Shown here: piece by piece, positions 9,486 through 19,738 of the stretch
How the letters are laid out: each line of letters opens with the position of its first letter
How positions within the stretch are numbered: position 1 is the stretch's first letter
Assembly (NCBI GenBank): GCA_016929065.1
Contig: JAFGJO010000024.1
Coordinates: 26,451 to 90,450, forward strand
Origin: Spirochaetales bacterium
GTDB lineage: Bacteria > Spirochaetota > Spirochaetia > SZUA-6 > RPPD01
DNA: 64,000 bases
Direction of reading: 5' to 3'
Made by a program: the position numbers and the translations under genes
The notes under the pieces: generated by a model
Told to the model about the DNA's origin: nothing
Seen by the model: the letters and a program-made list of their open reading frames with translations, nothing else
The model's database searches: none

Positions 9486-10520
9486 TTATTTGTTGATATG
9501 GTAGAGCTGTTCACTCGACTGCTTCATGCTTTCAAAAAACTTTCCCGCACCTTTCGCAACACAAAGGAGAGGATCCTCCGCAAGAATAACCGGAACACCA
9601 GTTTCCTTGGAGATCAGTTTTGGAAGCCCCTTCAGCAATGATCCTCCGCCAGTCATCACAATTCCCCGTTCAACAATATCTGCTGCGAGTTCAGGGGGCG
9701 TTTGTCCCAGAGTGCGCTTGATTTCATCAATGACAGCATTAATGGGTTCCTGGAGCGCTTCACGCACTTCTACAGAATCCATTTCCAGCCGCCGCGGCAA
9801 TCCTGTAATGGCATCGGTCCCCTTGATTTCCATTTTTTCTATCTTTTTGTCCGGTGATGCGTTTCCAATGGTGATCTTGAGATTTTCCGCAGTCTGTTCT
9901 CCAATGATCAGGTTATGAACACTACGAACGTGTTTTATTATGGCTTCATCAAATTCGTCCCCTCCGACGCGAATCGCATTTGATACCACCATACCGCCAA
10001 GGGATATCACCGATATTTCCGTAGTTCCCCCGCCGATATCGCAGATCATGTTGCCTGCAGGTTCGAGAATGGGAATATTCGCACCAATAGCAGCAGCCAT
10101 TGATTCTTCGATAAGATATACTTCACGTGCTCCGGCTTGTTCCGCGCTTTCACGCACTGCACGTTTCTCAACCTCGGTGATACAGGTTGGAATTCCAATG
10201 ACCATACGAGGTTTGATAAACCACTTTCGCGGAAGCACTTTTGAAATAAAGTACCGGATCATTTTCTCGGTTGTTTCAAAATCAGCAATCACCCCGTCCC
10301 TCATGGGCCGTATCGCAATGATTTTTCCCGGAGTTTTCCAGAGCATTTTCTTTGCTTCCTGCCCTACTGCAACAACTTTTTTTGTACCGCGTTCCACCGC
10401 AACAACTGATGGTTCGCTTAAAACTATCCCTTTTCCCTTTACATGAACCAGTGTATTGCATGTTCCCAGATCAATGCCTATATCAGTTGAAAAAGTATCG
10501 AAGAGATCCTTAAAAGCCAT
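9486..10520 (-). CDS. mreB: Rod shape-determining protein MreB
   Basis: A 344-residue bacterial actin that forms membrane-bound filaments and positions the wall-elongation machinery. The ATP-binding motifs are clear: [19 protein letters not shown] (phosphate 1), [12 protein letters not shown] (phosphate 2) and [12 protein letters not shown] (adenosine). I chose the ATG at 10518-10520, which gives [15 protein letters not shown] and has a GGGGGT 8 bases upstream. A TTG five codons earlier is possible but has no matching ribosome site. It is followed closely by mreC and preceded by a TPR gene. Confidence 0.97.
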   Translation of the reverse strand: MAFKDLFDTFSTDIGIDLGTCNTLVHVKGKGIVLSEPSVVAVERGTKKVVAVGQEAKKMLWKTPGKIIAIRPMRDGVIADFETTEKMIRYFISKVLPRKWFIKPRMVIGIPTCITEVEKRAVRESAEQAGAREVYLIEESMAAAIGANIPILEPAGNMICDIGGGTTEISVISLGGMVVSNAIRVGGDEFDEAIIKHVRSVHNLIIGEQTAENLKITIGNASPDKKIEKMEIKGTDAITGLPRRLEMDSVEVREALQEPINAVIDEIKRTLGQTPPELAADIVERGIVMTGGGSLLKGLPKLISKETGVPVILAEDPLLCVAKGAGKFFESMKQSSEQLYHINK

Positions 10521-10549
10521 GTATTTTACCCCCAATTATTCAAGCCAAG

Positions 10550-11593
10550 TCAGAGACGGTTTCGAGCACCACTGTGACTGGGATCATTTTCCAGAGTTCG
10601 TCTAAGCTCGTACCTGTATTGAGCATAGTCGCCATATTTTTCATAAACAAGAGCGAGCCTGAAATGGGCCTCAGCTGATGTATCATTTTCTGCCAAAATA
10701 TCTTTATACAGTTTTTCAGCATTTTTATAATCACGTTCATTAAATAATAGTTCTCCCAACAGAAAACGTGCTTCTGTCTGGAGTTCAATGTTTTTTGATA
10801 ATTTCAGTGTCTGTCCAAGGTACTCCTTTGCGTTTTTGGTATCGCCGCTTTTCGCATAATACTTGGCGAGAAAGAAAAGATAGATATCTTTTTGATCCTC
10901 TGAATATGCACGAAGGAGGTATTCTATCGAACGGTCAATAACTCCCGATTCCTCAAAAGCAATAGCGAGATACTCATAGGTATCGCTTCCCTTATATCCC
11001 AATTCAAGAGACTTTTCAAGATACTCTATTGCACAATCATAGAAATATCTTTTTTTATGGAAATATATTTTACCCAAAAGATAGGTGATTTCGGGAGTAT
11101 ATTTTTTTGTTTGCGACAGACGTGCACGCCGCAGGGAAATGAGCGCCTGCGTCAGGTTTTCCTGGCGTGTTTCAGGCGGAAGCTGCGGATGTGCAAGGAA
11201 ATAGTATGCAGAGCCCCGGTAGAACAATGCACGGGCATCGATCGGTTTTTCTTCAAGGATTGCATCGCATTGGGTGATTATTTCATTGAGCAATGAGACA
11301 TAAGTTTTTTGCATGAACTTGAGGGTAATGTTTCTGAAAGGAATTTGGCTGTTTTCCTCAATTGTCCATGGCTGATAGTTCCATGGCACATGATTCCATA
11401 TTTGCTCAATGGAATACCCCGCCGGGATTTTCGCTTCTGCTGTCGTACCGGTCGTGAAAAGGGAAAAAAAACCAAAAAAATAGGCACCCGATAAAAGCAG
11501 AAGTATAAACAAAAATATAATTACAATTTTTGCCTTATATCTGTTTTTCTTTTTTGCTTTGCGTGAAGAATATCGTTCATAATCTAAAATCAT
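10550..11593 (-). CDS. Membrane-anchored TPR protein
   Basis: A 347-residue protein (from the ATG at 11591-11593) with a lysine-rich N-terminus, one membrane helix (about 20-42) and a C-terminal array of tetratricopeptide repeats that probably lies in the periplasm. TPR motifs can be read at ARALFYRGSAYYFLA, PEITYLLGKIYFHKK, SDTYEYLAIAFEESG, EARFLLGELLFNER and AEAHFRLALVYEKYG. It lies 29 bases upstream of mreB, and a TPR gene occupies this place in Treponema as I recall, so a role in the elongasome or envelope is plausible. That role is inference. Earlier in-frame ATGs at 11647 and 11683 would add 18 or 30 residues. Confidence 0.85.
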   Translation of the reverse strand: MILDYERYSSRKAKKKNRYKAKIVIIFLFILLLLSGAYFFGFFSLFTTGTTAEAKIPAGYSIEQIWNHVPWNYQPWTIEENSQIPFRNITLKFMQKTYVSLLNEIITQCDAILEEKPIDARALFYRGSAYYFLAHPQLPPETRQENLTQALISLRRARLSQTKKYTPEITYLLGKIYFHKKRYFYDCAIEYLEKSLELGYKGSDTYEYLAIAFEESGVIDRSIEYLLRAYSEDQKDIYLFFLAKYYAKSGDTKNAKEYLGQTLKLSKNIELQTEARFLLGELLFNERDYKNAEKLYKDILAENDTSAEAHFRLALVYEKYGDYAQYRYELRRTLENDPSHSGARNRL

Positions 11594-11700
11594 ATTTATA
11601 ACCTGTTTGTATCTATGTACGATAAAATTGTATTTTTGTAAAGCCATGAAGGGAACTGTGATGTTTAAATAACAAGAGATCATTGTTTTCTGAAAAAAAA

Positions 11701-12144
11701 AGACAGGTCTGTAAGCCGGGTTCTGTGAACAATTACTGCAGAGCAGTAATCGACCGGCACCATCTATCTTGTTCCAATACTTACGTATGGAATCTGTGCA
11801 GCCTACCCGCAGGTAAAAGACGAGCAGCCTCCTGCTGTTTGGCCTTGCTCCAGACGAGGTTTGTCATTCCGGATCAATTACTGGATCCGAGGCAGGCTCT
11901 TACCCCGCCATTTCACCTTTACCCGGCCACTAAATCGAAGATTTAGTGGCTTCCCACCAAAAATACAGGGTATTTTTGGTGGTCGGGCTGTATGTTTTCT
12001 GTGACACTTTCTGTACCGCTGTTTTTGAGAATATCAAAAACAGCGGCCCCGGTTATTACCCGGCATCATGCTCTGCGGAGCCCGGACTTTCCTCCTGAAC
12101 ACTCAATCAAAGATTTAGTGGTCAGGCGGTGCCGCGACCTGTCT
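11701..12144 (-). ncRNA. rnpB: RNase P RNA (bacterial type A)
   Basis: The minus strand carries the universally conserved core: GAGGAAAGTCCGGGCTCC (12077-12094), the 3' segment with ACAGAACCCGGCTTACAGACC, and a P1 helix closing AGACAGGTC at the 5' end with GACCTGTCT at the 3' end (11701-11710). The RNA is the ribozyme that matures tRNA 5' ends. Several helices are perfect hairpins: 11927-11949 (10-bp arms), 11954-11982 (13-bp arms) and 12016-12046 (13-bp arms). A run of eight U residues directly after P1 can act as terminator. It lies between the zinc-ribbon and TPR genes on the same strand. Confidence 0.96.
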
Positions 12145-12153
12145 TGATTTATT

Positions 12154-12981
12154 TTATTCTTCGTCTTCTGCTTCGAAGTCGTCGTCCTCATCATCAGAAT
12201 CGGACATCATGTCAGACTCTGAATCAACGTCGGATTCATCCTCCTCGAATATGTAATCGGATTCATCAATTGGTTCATCCGAATAGAAAAGAATGCGGGA
12301 GCACTCCGGACAGAATTTGATTCCCACACCTTCCCGGACATCATTGACAAACTGGGCCGGCAGTATCATGTAGCATCCGGTACAGATTCCGTTTTTGATG
12401 GGAACAATACCCAGGCCGGATTTGCTCTTGATGATTCTCTCAAATTTAAACAAAATATCTTCATCAAGTCCCGGAGTGATTTTTGATTCATCTTTCTCAA
12501 GTGTTTTCAACACTTTCTGTTTGTCCTTGATCTCATTTTTTATTTTGGCCTGTTCTTCCTTGACATCCTCTTCCTGTTTTTTTATAAGGGTGTTTTCTTT
12601 TTCGATTTGCACCTTGATTTCTTCAATGCTTTGTTCAAGCCGCTGCAGTTCTTTCCGGTAATCCTGCTCTTTTACCGTAATATCTTTTATCTGTTTGTCG
12701 AGCGCCTCATATTCACGCTGTGTTTTGATCTGGTCCATGAGTTTTTCATTTTCCTCACGTTCCTTTTCAGCATTCAGGGTATTTTCCCGAAGCATTTTGA
12801 TCCGATGTTGTGTATCCTCAAACAGTTTTTGTTTGTCTGCCTGGGTTTTGTGAAGCCGGTTCAACAGTTCGATTTTGGTTGTGAGAACACGGGGAATTTC
12901 TTCGATTTCCGCCTCGATCTCGCATTTTTTCGACAGTACAACTTGAAGAGACTTCAATTTTTCGAATACTTCAGTCAGCAT
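12154..12981 (-). CDS. Coiled-coil C4-type zinc-ribbon protein
   Basis: A 275-residue protein of the DUF164 / zf-RING_7 type. Residues about 5-175 are almost entirely charged coiled coil. They are followed by a zinc ribbon with CTGC and CPEC pairs (near 205 and 228) and a very acidic tail rich in Asp, Glu and Ser. Family members are widespread but of uncertain function; a nucleic-acid-related role has been proposed. A GAGGAG ribosome site precedes the ATG. It starts 12 bases after the rpoD stop, in the same order as in Treponema as I recall. Confidence 0.85.
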   Translation of the reverse strand: MLTEVFEKLKSLQVVLSKKCEIEAEIEEIPRVLTTKIELLNRLHKTQADKQKLFEDTQHRIKMLRENTLNAEKEREENEKLMDQIKTQREYEALDKQIKDITVKEQDYRKELQRLEQSIEEIKVQIEKENTLIKKQEEDVKEEQAKIKNEIKDKQKVLKTLEKDESKITPGLDEDILFKFERIIKSKSGLGIVPIKNGICTGCYMILPAQFVNDVREGVGIKFCPECSRILFYSDEPIDESDYIFEEDESDVDSESDMMSDSDDEDDDFEAEDEE

Positions 12982-12993
12982 GGTATACTCCTC

Positions 12994-14754
12994 TTAATAA
13001 TCTAAATAATCTTTCAGTTTGCGGCTTTTTTTCGGATGCCGCAGCCGCCGCAGTGCCTTTGCCTCAATTTGACGAATACGTTCACGGGTCACATTAAAAT
13101 GCAGGCCGACTTCTTCAAGGGTCAGGGAGTATCCGTCTACCAGCCCGAAACGCATTTTCAGTACTTCCTGTTCACGAGGAGGAAGCGATTGAAGAACGCC
13201 GTTCAGCTGCTGCTGCAGGATTCGAAAGGCAGTCTGGTGGGCCGGATTTTCAACGTCCTTGTCCTCAATAAAATCGCCAAGAAGCGAATCTTCTTCCTCA
13301 CCTATTGGTGTTTCAAGAGATATCGGCTCGCGGGCCACATTTTTGACTGACTTCACTCTGCCGATCGACCATCCCAGGTGTTCTGCGATTTCTTCATCCG
13401 ACGGTTCACGGCCAAGAACCTGCATCAACTGCCGGGATTCACGCATTACTTTGTTGATCTGTTCGATCATGTGAACAGGTACGCGGATTGTCCGTGCCTG
13501 GTCAGAGATCGAGCGGGTGATTGCCTGGCGAATCCACCATGTGGCATATGTCGAAAATTTATACCCCTTGCGGTATTCAAATTTTTCAACAGCCTTGATC
13601 AGCCCGATATTCCCTTCCTGAACCAGATCAAAAAAATGCAGGCCCCGGTTAGTATATTTCTTTGCAATACTTACAACAAGCCGTAAATTCGCTTTAATTA
13701 ATTTGTCCTTGGCATTTTTCATCATGATCTTGCCGCGTTCAATTTTCTTTGCGTGTTCGACAATACTGTCCAGTCTGTCTTCAAATTCTATTTCAATTCT
13801 TTCAAGTTTGCTCTCGTTCATATGAATCGTGCGGATAAGTTCTTTTATCCGGTCTGCAGACAATCCAAGCTGTTTTTCAATACGCTCTGCCTCATTCTTT
13901 TTTACAAGTCCCCGCGCGAGATTGCGCAAATCCTGCATATCAGTGATTTCCAGCCGCTTTTCAATTTTCTTGTTTTCCTTGTGGATCGATTTTACTTTTC
14001 GTACTGCGTTCATGAATTTGTCTGCGATGACATTAATTTCTTCCGGCTGATAGTCGACCTTTTTCAGTTTGTCGAGCAGTTTTTTCCGTTTCTTTTTAAT
14101 GTCATTATCAGAAAGCAATACTTCTTTTTGATCAGCGATTTCTTTTTTAATCTCCTGATAGTCCTTTACCGATTGGTAATAGTCCTTCATCGCATCACGG
14201 TAAAATGAATTTAATCGTTTCCTCTCTGCAAGGATCTCCGATATTTCTTTTTTGGAAATATTCATTTCCCGGGGGTCTTTTTTTGACAATGCTTTTTTGC
14301 AGATTCGATAAAACTCGTTCACAAGTATATGCGATTCAAGTATAATCTCTGTTATGATATGCTCGCCATCTTCCATTTTTTTGGAGAGGATGACTTCCTG
14401 TTCTGCCGTAAGCAGATTCTCTTTCCCAATTTCACGAAGATAGAGTCGAATAGGGTCATCGTTGGAAGATTCTCTTCCTTCGGTGTACAGCAGTTTTCCT
14501 TTTTTCCGTTTTACTTCCTTTTCGTCTTTTTCCTCATCCTGATCCTCATCAATCTGGAGATCGATGGGTTCTTCTTCGAGTTTGATTTTATTTTCTTCGA
14601 GCAGAGACATGACTTCCTCTATTTTATCGGTTTTCACGATATAATCAGGGAGAAAATCATTGACTTCATCATAATTTATGCTCTTTTTTTCTTTCGCATA
14701 TTTGAGGAGTTTCTGCACTGCCGGGTCATTCTGAATTTCAGTTATTTCTGTCAT
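12994..14754 (-). CDS. rpoD: Primary sigma factor RpoD (sigma-70)
   Basis: A 586-residue group 1 sigma factor that directs RNA polymerase to housekeeping promoters. Region 1.1 is at the N-terminus (about 1-80). Region 1.2 follows ([22 protein letters not shown]), then a large charged non-conserved region (about 150-330). Regions 2.1-2.4 are recognisable by [38 protein letters not shown] and [16 protein letters not shown]. Region 3 and the region 4.2 helix-turn-helix ([20 protein letters not shown]) end the protein. The start lies 17 bases inside the 3' end of dnaG, so the two genes are coupled. This dnaG-rpoD pairing resembles the macromolecular synthesis operon, here without rpsU. Confidence 0.97.
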   Translation of the reverse strand: MTEITEIQNDPAVQKLLKYAKEKKSINYDEVNDFLPDYIVKTDKIEEVMSLLEENKIKLEEEPIDLQIDEDQDEEKDEKEVKRKKGKLLYTEGRESSNDDPIRLYLREIGKENLLTAEQEVILSKKMEDGEHIITEIILESHILVNEFYRICKKALSKKDPREMNISKKEISEILAERKRLNSFYRDAMKDYYQSVKDYQEIKKEIADQKEVLLSDNDIKKKRKKLLDKLKKVDYQPEEINVIADKFMNAVRKVKSIHKENKKIEKRLEITDMQDLRNLARGLVKKNEAERIEKQLGLSADRIKELIRTIHMNESKLERIEIEFEDRLDSIVEHAKKIERGKIMMKNAKDKLIKANLRLVVSIAKKYTNRGLHFFDLVQEGNIGLIKAVEKFEYRKGYKFSTYATWWIRQAITRSISDQARTIRVPVHMIEQINKVMRESRQLMQVLGREPSDEEIAEHLGWSIGRVKSVKNVAREPISLETPIGEEEDSLLGDFIEDKDVENPAHQTAFRILQQQLNGVLQSLPPREQEVLKMRFGLVDGYSLTLEEVGLHFNVTRERIRQIEAKALRRLRHPKKSRKLKDYLDY

Positions 14755-16504
14755 GCTCCCTAACCTTTAATTTTTTTAATTCGGCATCAATATACATTAC
14801 TTCCAACTGTAAATCCCGAATTGAAATAAAGTCTGAATTCCTGTTTTCACACATCCGCATTTTTTTAATAATTATATCACGCTTCTTTTCAAGGCTTTTC
14901 TGCTGGATTGCCCGAATCCCACCATGGATAAGTTGTTCATGATTGATGGAAAGTTCATCCGATGCGGCTTTTTCAAGAAGCAACTCTCTGACATATTCAT
15001 TATCGAGCCGTTGCAACAGCGACTCAAGTGTATTCTCCTCATTTCGAAAACATTCTTCCAGAGCAATATATAACGCTTTCGCGTGATCATCAAAAATATC
15101 TTCCGTGGAGATAAATTTCCGTGCCTCTTTAAAATACACAGGGGACAGGGCAATCGCCAACAAAATATAGAGCTCATCGCTCACTTTTTCCTGCTGACGT
15201 GGCACTTTTTCAGCGTTTCCCGCACGTTTTCCCTGATTATTCTGAAACCGGAGCAGATCCTGTTTCACTGCATCGGGTGTTGTTTCCAGTGCTTCTGCCG
15301 TTATGTTTATGTATGATTCCTTTCGGATACCGGATTGTACAGTCGTCAGATACGGCACAATAAAAGCGAAAAACCCTTCTTTCCCTTCAAGTGTGGATGT
15401 TGTAAATGTGTTTTTGGCCCTCTTTAGAATGTATTGAAAGCTATTTATAGAATATTTTAAAACATTTTTCAATGCATCAGTGCCCTCTTTTTCAAAAATC
15501 TCTGCAGGATCTTTTGCATCTGAAAAAGAGATGACTTCTGTATGGAATTCAAGGCGTTCCAGAATGTCGATCGCCCGCAAAGTGGCTTTTATACCTGCAT
15601 CATCACTGTCAAAGAAAATAACCGCTTTTTCTGCATAACGGCGCATCATCTGGGCCTGGCTCTCTGTTAATGCTGTGCCCAGGGGTGCGATACAGTTTGA
15701 AATACCGCTGGCATTCATTGCAATAACATCCATATATCCTTCGACAAGGTAAAACATGCCTGTTTTTTTAATCTCCGGCAACGCTGTGTGCAGCCCGTAT
15801 AAATTGCTGCCTTTATGGTAAAATGCCGTTTCCGGCGAGTTCAAATACTTGGGCCCGTAATCAGAGAGGGCCCGGCCGCCGAAAGCAATAACTTCCTGGC
15901 GTGAATTGAAAATGGGGAACATGATTCTGTCTGAAAAATAGGCATTCTTCCCCTTTGAGAAAAGCCCTGATTCCGAAAGAAATTTATCGCTGTAGCTTTT
16001 ATCAATCAAAAAATCATACAGCCAATTTCGGTCTTTCGGCGCATATCCAATCAAAAACAACTCCTGCAGCTCCATGGTAATTTTTCTTTTTTTCAGATAA
16101 TCTCTTGCTTCTGCCGCGGATGCGGAGTTTTGCAATATATGGTGAAAACTCCCTGCAACCCGTTTATAGAGCTCACAATAGGCGTCCCGCTGCAGTGTGG
16201 TTTGGCTTTTTTCCACCTCAATGGATACCCCTGCCCTTTTTGCCGCAAGCTGGACCGATTCGACAAAAGATATTTTTTCAATTTCCATTAAAAAATTATA
16301 GACACTTCCACCCTTGTGACAGCCAAAACAATAGAAAATATTTTTTTCAGGCGTCACACTGAATGACGGTGATTTTTCTGTATGAAAAGGGCATAACCCC
16401 CAAAATCTGTTCCCTTTACGGGATAATGTCACATATTCACCGATGAGGCTTACAATATCAATTTTTTCTGATATTTCAGAAATAGTCTGTTCGGGAATCC
16501 TCAT
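14738..16504 (-). CDS. dnaG: DNA primase DnaG
   Basis: A 588-residue primase that lays down RNA primers at the replication fork. The N-terminal zinc finger is complete: [13 protein letters not shown] followed by YCFGC (about 38-64). The catalytic core follows. The TOPRIM domain is marked by [12 protein letters not shown] with the conserved Glu and FFDSDDAG with the conserved acidic triad (about 255-310). The C-terminal region (about 430-588) would contact the DnaB helicase. It overlaps rpoD by 17 bases and lies 45 bases downstream of mltG. Confidence 0.97.
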   Translation of the reverse strand: MRIPEQTISEISEKIDIVSLIGEYVTLSRKGNRFWGLCPFHTEKSPSFSVTPEKNIFYCFGCHKGGSVYNFLMEIEKISFVESVQLAAKRAGVSIEVEKSQTTLQRDAYCELYKRVAGSFHHILQNSASAAEARDYLKKRKITMELQELFLIGYAPKDRNWLYDFLIDKSYSDKFLSESGLFSKGKNAYFSDRIMFPIFNSRQEVIAFGGRALSDYGPKYLNSPETAFYHKGSNLYGLHTALPEIKKTGMFYLVEGYMDVIAMNASGISNCIAPLGTALTESQAQMMRRYAEKAVIFFDSDDAGIKATLRAIDILERLEFHTEVISFSDAKDPAEIFEKEGTDALKNVLKYSINSFQYILKRAKNTFTTSTLEGKEGFFAFIVPYLTTVQSGIRKESYINITAEALETTPDAVKQDLLRFQNNQGKRAGNAEKVPRQQEKVSDELYILLAIALSPVYFKEARKFISTEDIFDDHAKALYIALEECFRNEENTLESLLQRLDNEYVRELLLEKAASDELSINHEQLIHGGIRAIQQKSLEKKRDIIIKKMRMCENRNSDFISIRDLQLEVMYIDAELKKLKVREHDRNN

Positions 16505-16549
16505 GTTACTCCGGTGTTCGTATGCAATTACTTAAACCAGTCTCCTTTT

Positions 16550-17581
16550 TTAATCCGTTTTAATATAGAGATTTTTGGCAGCCTGATGCTGACTGAATGA
16601 ATCTGAAAACTCATGAACACCCGCCTGAGGATCCTTTAACACAAAATAGAGGTATGATGTGCTTGCCGGAGAAAGCGATGCCACCAGGGCGGTAAGCCCG
16701 GGATTACTAATCGGGCCGGGCGGAAGGCCGTTATATCTGTAGGTATTGTAGGCTGACTGTATTTCCAGATCAGCATAGTAAATGCGTTTTGGATACGGCT
16801 TCCCTTTAATTTCAGAAATAACATAGGCGATGGTCGCACAGGATTCGAGGGGCATGTAATTTTTTAACCTGTTGTAAAACACCGAGGCAATGATGGGTGC
16901 TTCCTCCTCGCTGCGATATTCTCGTTCGATAATTGATGCCATGATCACTTTTTTATGAAGTTCTTCCGGCGAATAGGGTTTGTCCCGGATCGTATATTCA
17001 TCAATTTTCTGAAAAAATGTATCAATCATTTTTATAACGATTGCCTGGGCAGATACGCCGACAGGAAAATAATAGGTATCGGGGAAAAGATACCCTTCTG
17101 CAGTATCAGCAGGAATTCTGTATTTTTCGAGGATCTCTTTCGACTTCACAATCTGTAAAAAATCCTTGGCAAGGATGAACCCTTTTTCTTCGAAATAAAG
17201 GGCCATTTTGGAAGAAGTCCAGCCTTCAAGAAGGGTGATTTTCAGCATTTCTTCGCGGCCGGAAACAAGAATGTCATGAATATCAAGTGTAGTGTTCCCG
17301 GGTTTGATTCTATACATTCCTTTTTTAAAAGAAGTTTCAGAGCCGGTCAGTTTTGAGAGAATCCTCAGAAACAATCCGGAACGGATCAGTTTTTCATTTT
17401 CAAGGCGCACAATGATATGCTCTCCGGATTCTTTTTCATTTACCTGGAATAGAGCACCTTCAGCGGGTATGGTCTCAGCCGGACTGTTCAGGAACGCAGC
17501 AAATATAATAACTCCTATACAGACGAGACAGAGAACGACCGCCGAGAATATAATTATACCTGTAATACGAAATATTTTCAT
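16550..17581 (-). CDS. mltG: Endolytic murein transglycosylase MltG
   Basis: A 343-residue protein (YceG family) with one N-terminal membrane helix (about 7-30) and a periplasmic domain that cleaves nascent glycan strands and so sets their length. The catalytic glutamate lies in ASIIEREY (E219, close to E218 of the Escherichia coli enzyme). Other family motifs are LEGWTSSKMA, EGYLFPDTYYF, YNTYRYNGLPPGPISNPG and FVLKDPQAGVHEFS. Its place next to dnaG and upstream of the elongasome genes fits wall synthesis. Confidence 0.95.
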   Translation of the reverse strand: MKIFRITGIIIFSAVVLCLVCIGVIIFAAFLNSPAETIPAEGALFQVNEKESGEHIIVRLENEKLIRSGLFLRILSKLTGSETSFKKGMYRIKPGNTTLDIHDILVSGREEMLKITLLEGWTSSKMALYFEEKGFILAKDFLQIVKSKEILEKYRIPADTAEGYLFPDTYYFPVGVSAQAIVIKMIDTFFQKIDEYTIRDKPYSPEELHKKVIMASIIEREYRSEEEAPIIASVFYNRLKNYMPLESCATIAYVISEIKGKPYPKRIYYADLEIQSAYNTYRYNGLPPGPISNPGLTALVASLSPASTSYLYFVLKDPQAGVHEFSDSFSQHQAAKNLYIKTD

Positions 17582-17669
17582 TACTCATGAGCCTTTTTAT
17601 TCTAAACAATAAATATATCCATGAAATCGTGAAAAATCAAAGTATTTTTCTTAATATAAAAAAAAACTG

Positions 17670-17864
17670 TTATTTCATCGAATTATAAAATTCTTCAAGT
17701 TTTTCCATCTGGTCTATGGTGAGTTCCGCGTACAGAATTTCCCGAATCTGGGTTTTTGTTTTTTCAAATGTCATATCCGGAAGAAAATCGGAAGTCTGCA
17801 GAGCCAGATATATTCCCACGAGCTGTTTTGGTGACAAAGAAAGGCTGTACGATTGCTTGTTCAT
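17670..17864 (-). CDS. Small protein of unknown function (64 aa)
   Basis: A 64-residue protein starting MNKQSYSLSLSPKQLVGIYL. It is mostly helical, without signal peptide or cysteines, and ends in an EKLEEFYNSM helix. Its ATG follows the stop of the metallo-hydrolase gene by a single base (TAACATG), so it is almost certainly cotranslated with it. I do not recognise a family. The tight coupling is the main support that it is real. Confidence 0.7.
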   Translation of the reverse strand: MNKQSYSLSLSPKQLVGIYLALQTSDFLPDMTFEKTKTQIREILYAELTIDQMEKLEEFYNSMK

Positions 17865-17865
17865 G

Positions 17866-18807
17866 TTATACTTCCAGTTCCTGACCTTCCCGCGCAATAT
17901 GAATTTCAACGTTCTGCCGCCCAAGAAAGCTGTTATACCACTCTGCTGATTTCCTCATCCTGTAAATTTCATTATCAGAATAAATCGGTTCATGATGAAA
18001 GAAAAACAGCTTTTTGATGTTCCATGCCATGGCGAGGTCAACGGCCATATTCTGTGAGGTATGGCCCCAATTTGTTTTATCAATGTATTCCCGGAGCGTA
18101 TATTGGGCATCGAGAATGATAACATCCGTATTCCTGAAGAATCGTTCGTTCAATTCATCATGAACGAACTCAGGAGAATCAATTTCCGTGTCTGTTGCAA
18201 AAATAACGCTTTTTCCGTCAACACTGCATCTGTACGAGACAGACCCGCCGGGATGCTGCATGGATTTCATGATCACTGAAAAATCACCGATCGAAAAGTT
18301 ATTTTCCTGTAGCACAACGAATTCGATCTCTGATGCGGCGATATCCATGGTTATGGGAAAATACGGCGGGCGCATCTGTTCTTTCAGTATTGTTTCAAAA
18401 TTCTTCACCGGACTATAAAAGATAATGCGGTTCCCCTTTTTCAGGAGGGGATAAAAAAAAGGCAGTCCCTGGATATGGTCCCAATGGAAATGGGTCATTA
18501 AAATGTGGTACGTTGCAGGTTTTGTGAATTTCCGTGCAAGAGTGAGCCCCAGCTCACGAATGCCTGTTCCCGCGTCAATGATCAGACGCTGCCCCTTTTC
18601 GGATACCAGTTCAAGGCATGCTGTATTGCCACCGATTGTCCCGAATACCGATTTGGGAATTCGGGAAAGAAAACGTTCACGTGATTCCTGACTCTCAAGA
18701 TCCCTGGGCTGTATGCGCTGGACAACAGCGGCTATTTTTCTGCGCAACTGATAGGGAGTCAGGGGTGTCGGCACAGAACCCCGCACCCCCCAGAATTTGA
18801 GTTTCAT
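17866..18807 (-). CDS. Metallo-beta-lactamase fold hydrolase
   Basis: A 313-residue protein with the metal-binding signature THFHWDH (about 104-110), further conserved histidines in QHPGGS and GHTSQNMA, and a metal-bridging aspartate in FATDTE. The N-terminus MKLKFWGVRGSVPTP and the GGNTACLEL segment are typical of the PhnP / cyclic-nucleotide phosphodiesterase-like branch rather than RNase Z or beta-lactamases. The substrate is unknown; a phosphodiester is likely. It overlaps the upstream YkgJ-like gene by ATGA and the small gene downstream follows after one base. Confidence 0.87.
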   Translation of the reverse strand: MKLKFWGVRGSVPTPLTPYQLRRKIAAVVQRIQPRDLESQESRERFLSRIPKSVFGTIGGNTACLELVSEKGQRLIIDAGTGIRELGLTLARKFTKPATYHILMTHFHWDHIQGLPFFYPLLKKGNRIIFYSPVKNFETILKEQMRPPYFPITMDIAASEIEFVVLQENNFSIGDFSVIMKSMQHPGGSVSYRCSVDGKSVIFATDTEIDSPEFVHDELNERFFRNTDVIILDAQYTLREYIDKTNWGHTSQNMAVDLAMAWNIKKLFFFHHEPIYSDNEIYRMRKSAEWYNSFLGRQNVEIHIAREGQELEV

Positions 18808-19340
18808 GTTCCCGTCTCGTTTGTCAGGTATTTTTTCAGAAGTGTCTCCCCGGGCAGATCCTTGTCCCGGGGAGACACTTCGATGATTTGTTCATCAATG
18901 CGAAGAGAAAGCCATTGTTCAATTTCTTCGGGGTTGTGCAGTCTGCCCTTGTTGATTCCCGGGCACCAGGATTGTGCCGACTCCCACGATTCCCTGGAAT
19001 ACAGCACTGAGCTCCAGAACGGAAAGCTTTTACATTGAAGCGGACGAAAGTCATATATCCCGCATTTGCCGTCTGACCAGAAAATACAGTCATAGTTGGG
19101 CTTTTCTTTCAGGCTCAAACGGTGAAACCCGCTGATGGTGACAATGCGAAGATAACGGGTAAAAAAATCTGCCAGCGGCAATTTGATATTTTCAAGCAGA
19201 TCAGCCAGATCGAGTGCGGAAAGAAAGACATACCCGGGTGAATGACGGCAGCAGCCGGAGCATCGCTGACATTCAAAGGGTAAACCAGTTGATGAGTAAA
19301 AGGAAGGTTCTGAATCCGGATTATACATCATCTCTGCCAT
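18804..19340 (-). CDS. YkgJ-family cysteine-cluster protein
   Basis: A 178-residue protein with the CxxCxxCC cluster (CQRCSGCC, about 24-31), then CGIYDFRPLQCKSFPFW and a final cysteine in SWCPG. This pattern defines the YkgJ / UPF0153 family, thought to bind zinc or an iron-sulfur cluster; its reaction is unknown. It heads a three-gene operon with the metallo-hydrolase and the 64-residue protein. No signal peptide is present, so it is cytoplasmic. Confidence 0.86.
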   Translation of the reverse strand: MAEMMYNPDSEPSFYSSTGLPFECQRCSGCCRHSPGYVFLSALDLADLLENIKLPLADFFTRYLRIVTISGFHRLSLKEKPNYDCIFWSDGKCGIYDFRPLQCKSFPFWSSVLYSRESWESAQSWCPGINKGRLHNPEEIEQWLSLRIDEQIIEVSPRDKDLPGETLLKKYLTNETGT

Positions 19341-19417
19341 AGTATTCCCACGCTGTCCAACAACTTAATTATATTGATTGATCCTGAAAAGTGTGTGGTT
19401 TTTTTAATAAAAAAGAA

Positions 19418-19499
19418 TGGGGAGAGAAGGATTTGAACCTACGAAGGCATCGCCAACAGATTTACAGTCTGCCCCCTTTGACCACTCGGGAATCTCCCC
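19418..19499 (-). tRNA. tRNA-Tyr (GUA)
   Basis: The minus strand folds into a class II tRNA of 82 nt. The acceptor stem pairs GGGGAGA with TCTCCCC, the anticodon loop reads CTGTAAA (anticodon GTA), a long variable arm follows, and the T arm contains GGTTCGAATCC. The discriminator base is A. The CCA is not encoded. It lies 11 bases downstream of tRNA-Thr and is probably cotranscribed with it. Confidence 0.97.
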
Positions 19500-19510
19500 A
19501 TACATTTTTT

Positions 19511-19583
19511 AGCCACCTTTCGGATTTGAACCGAAGACCCCGAGATTACAAGTCACGTGCTCTGCCAACTGAGCTAAGGTGGC
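19511..19583 (-). tRNA. tRNA-Thr (UGU)
   Basis: The minus strand gives a 73-nt cloverleaf. The acceptor stem pairs GCCACCT with AGGTGGC, the D arm contains AGCTCAGTTGGCAGAGC, the anticodon loop reads CTTGTAA (anticodon TGT), and the T arm reads GGTTCGAATCC. The discriminator base is T. It is the first of the two tRNAs transcribed leftward. Confidence 0.97.
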
Positions 19584-19708
19584 GTCAAATGTTTCAATAA
19601 AATAGTAAAAAATACTTTTTAAGTCAAGAGGGAATTCTGTATTTGTTGAGGATCTGATGAAAAACAGCATTTTTTACTGTTTTTTGACAGGTAATGAAAA
19701 AACAATGG

Positions 19709-19738
19709 TTGACACAGGACTATGGTGGATAGTATGGT
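19709..19738 (+). promoter_or_regulatory. Candidate promoter of the thiC transcript
   Basis: A perfect TTGACA (19709-19714) is followed after 18 bases by TATGGT (19733-19738). The predicted start is just at the 5' edge of the TPP riboswitch, as expected for a riboswitch-led transcript. The -10 box is weak. Confidence 0.55.
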
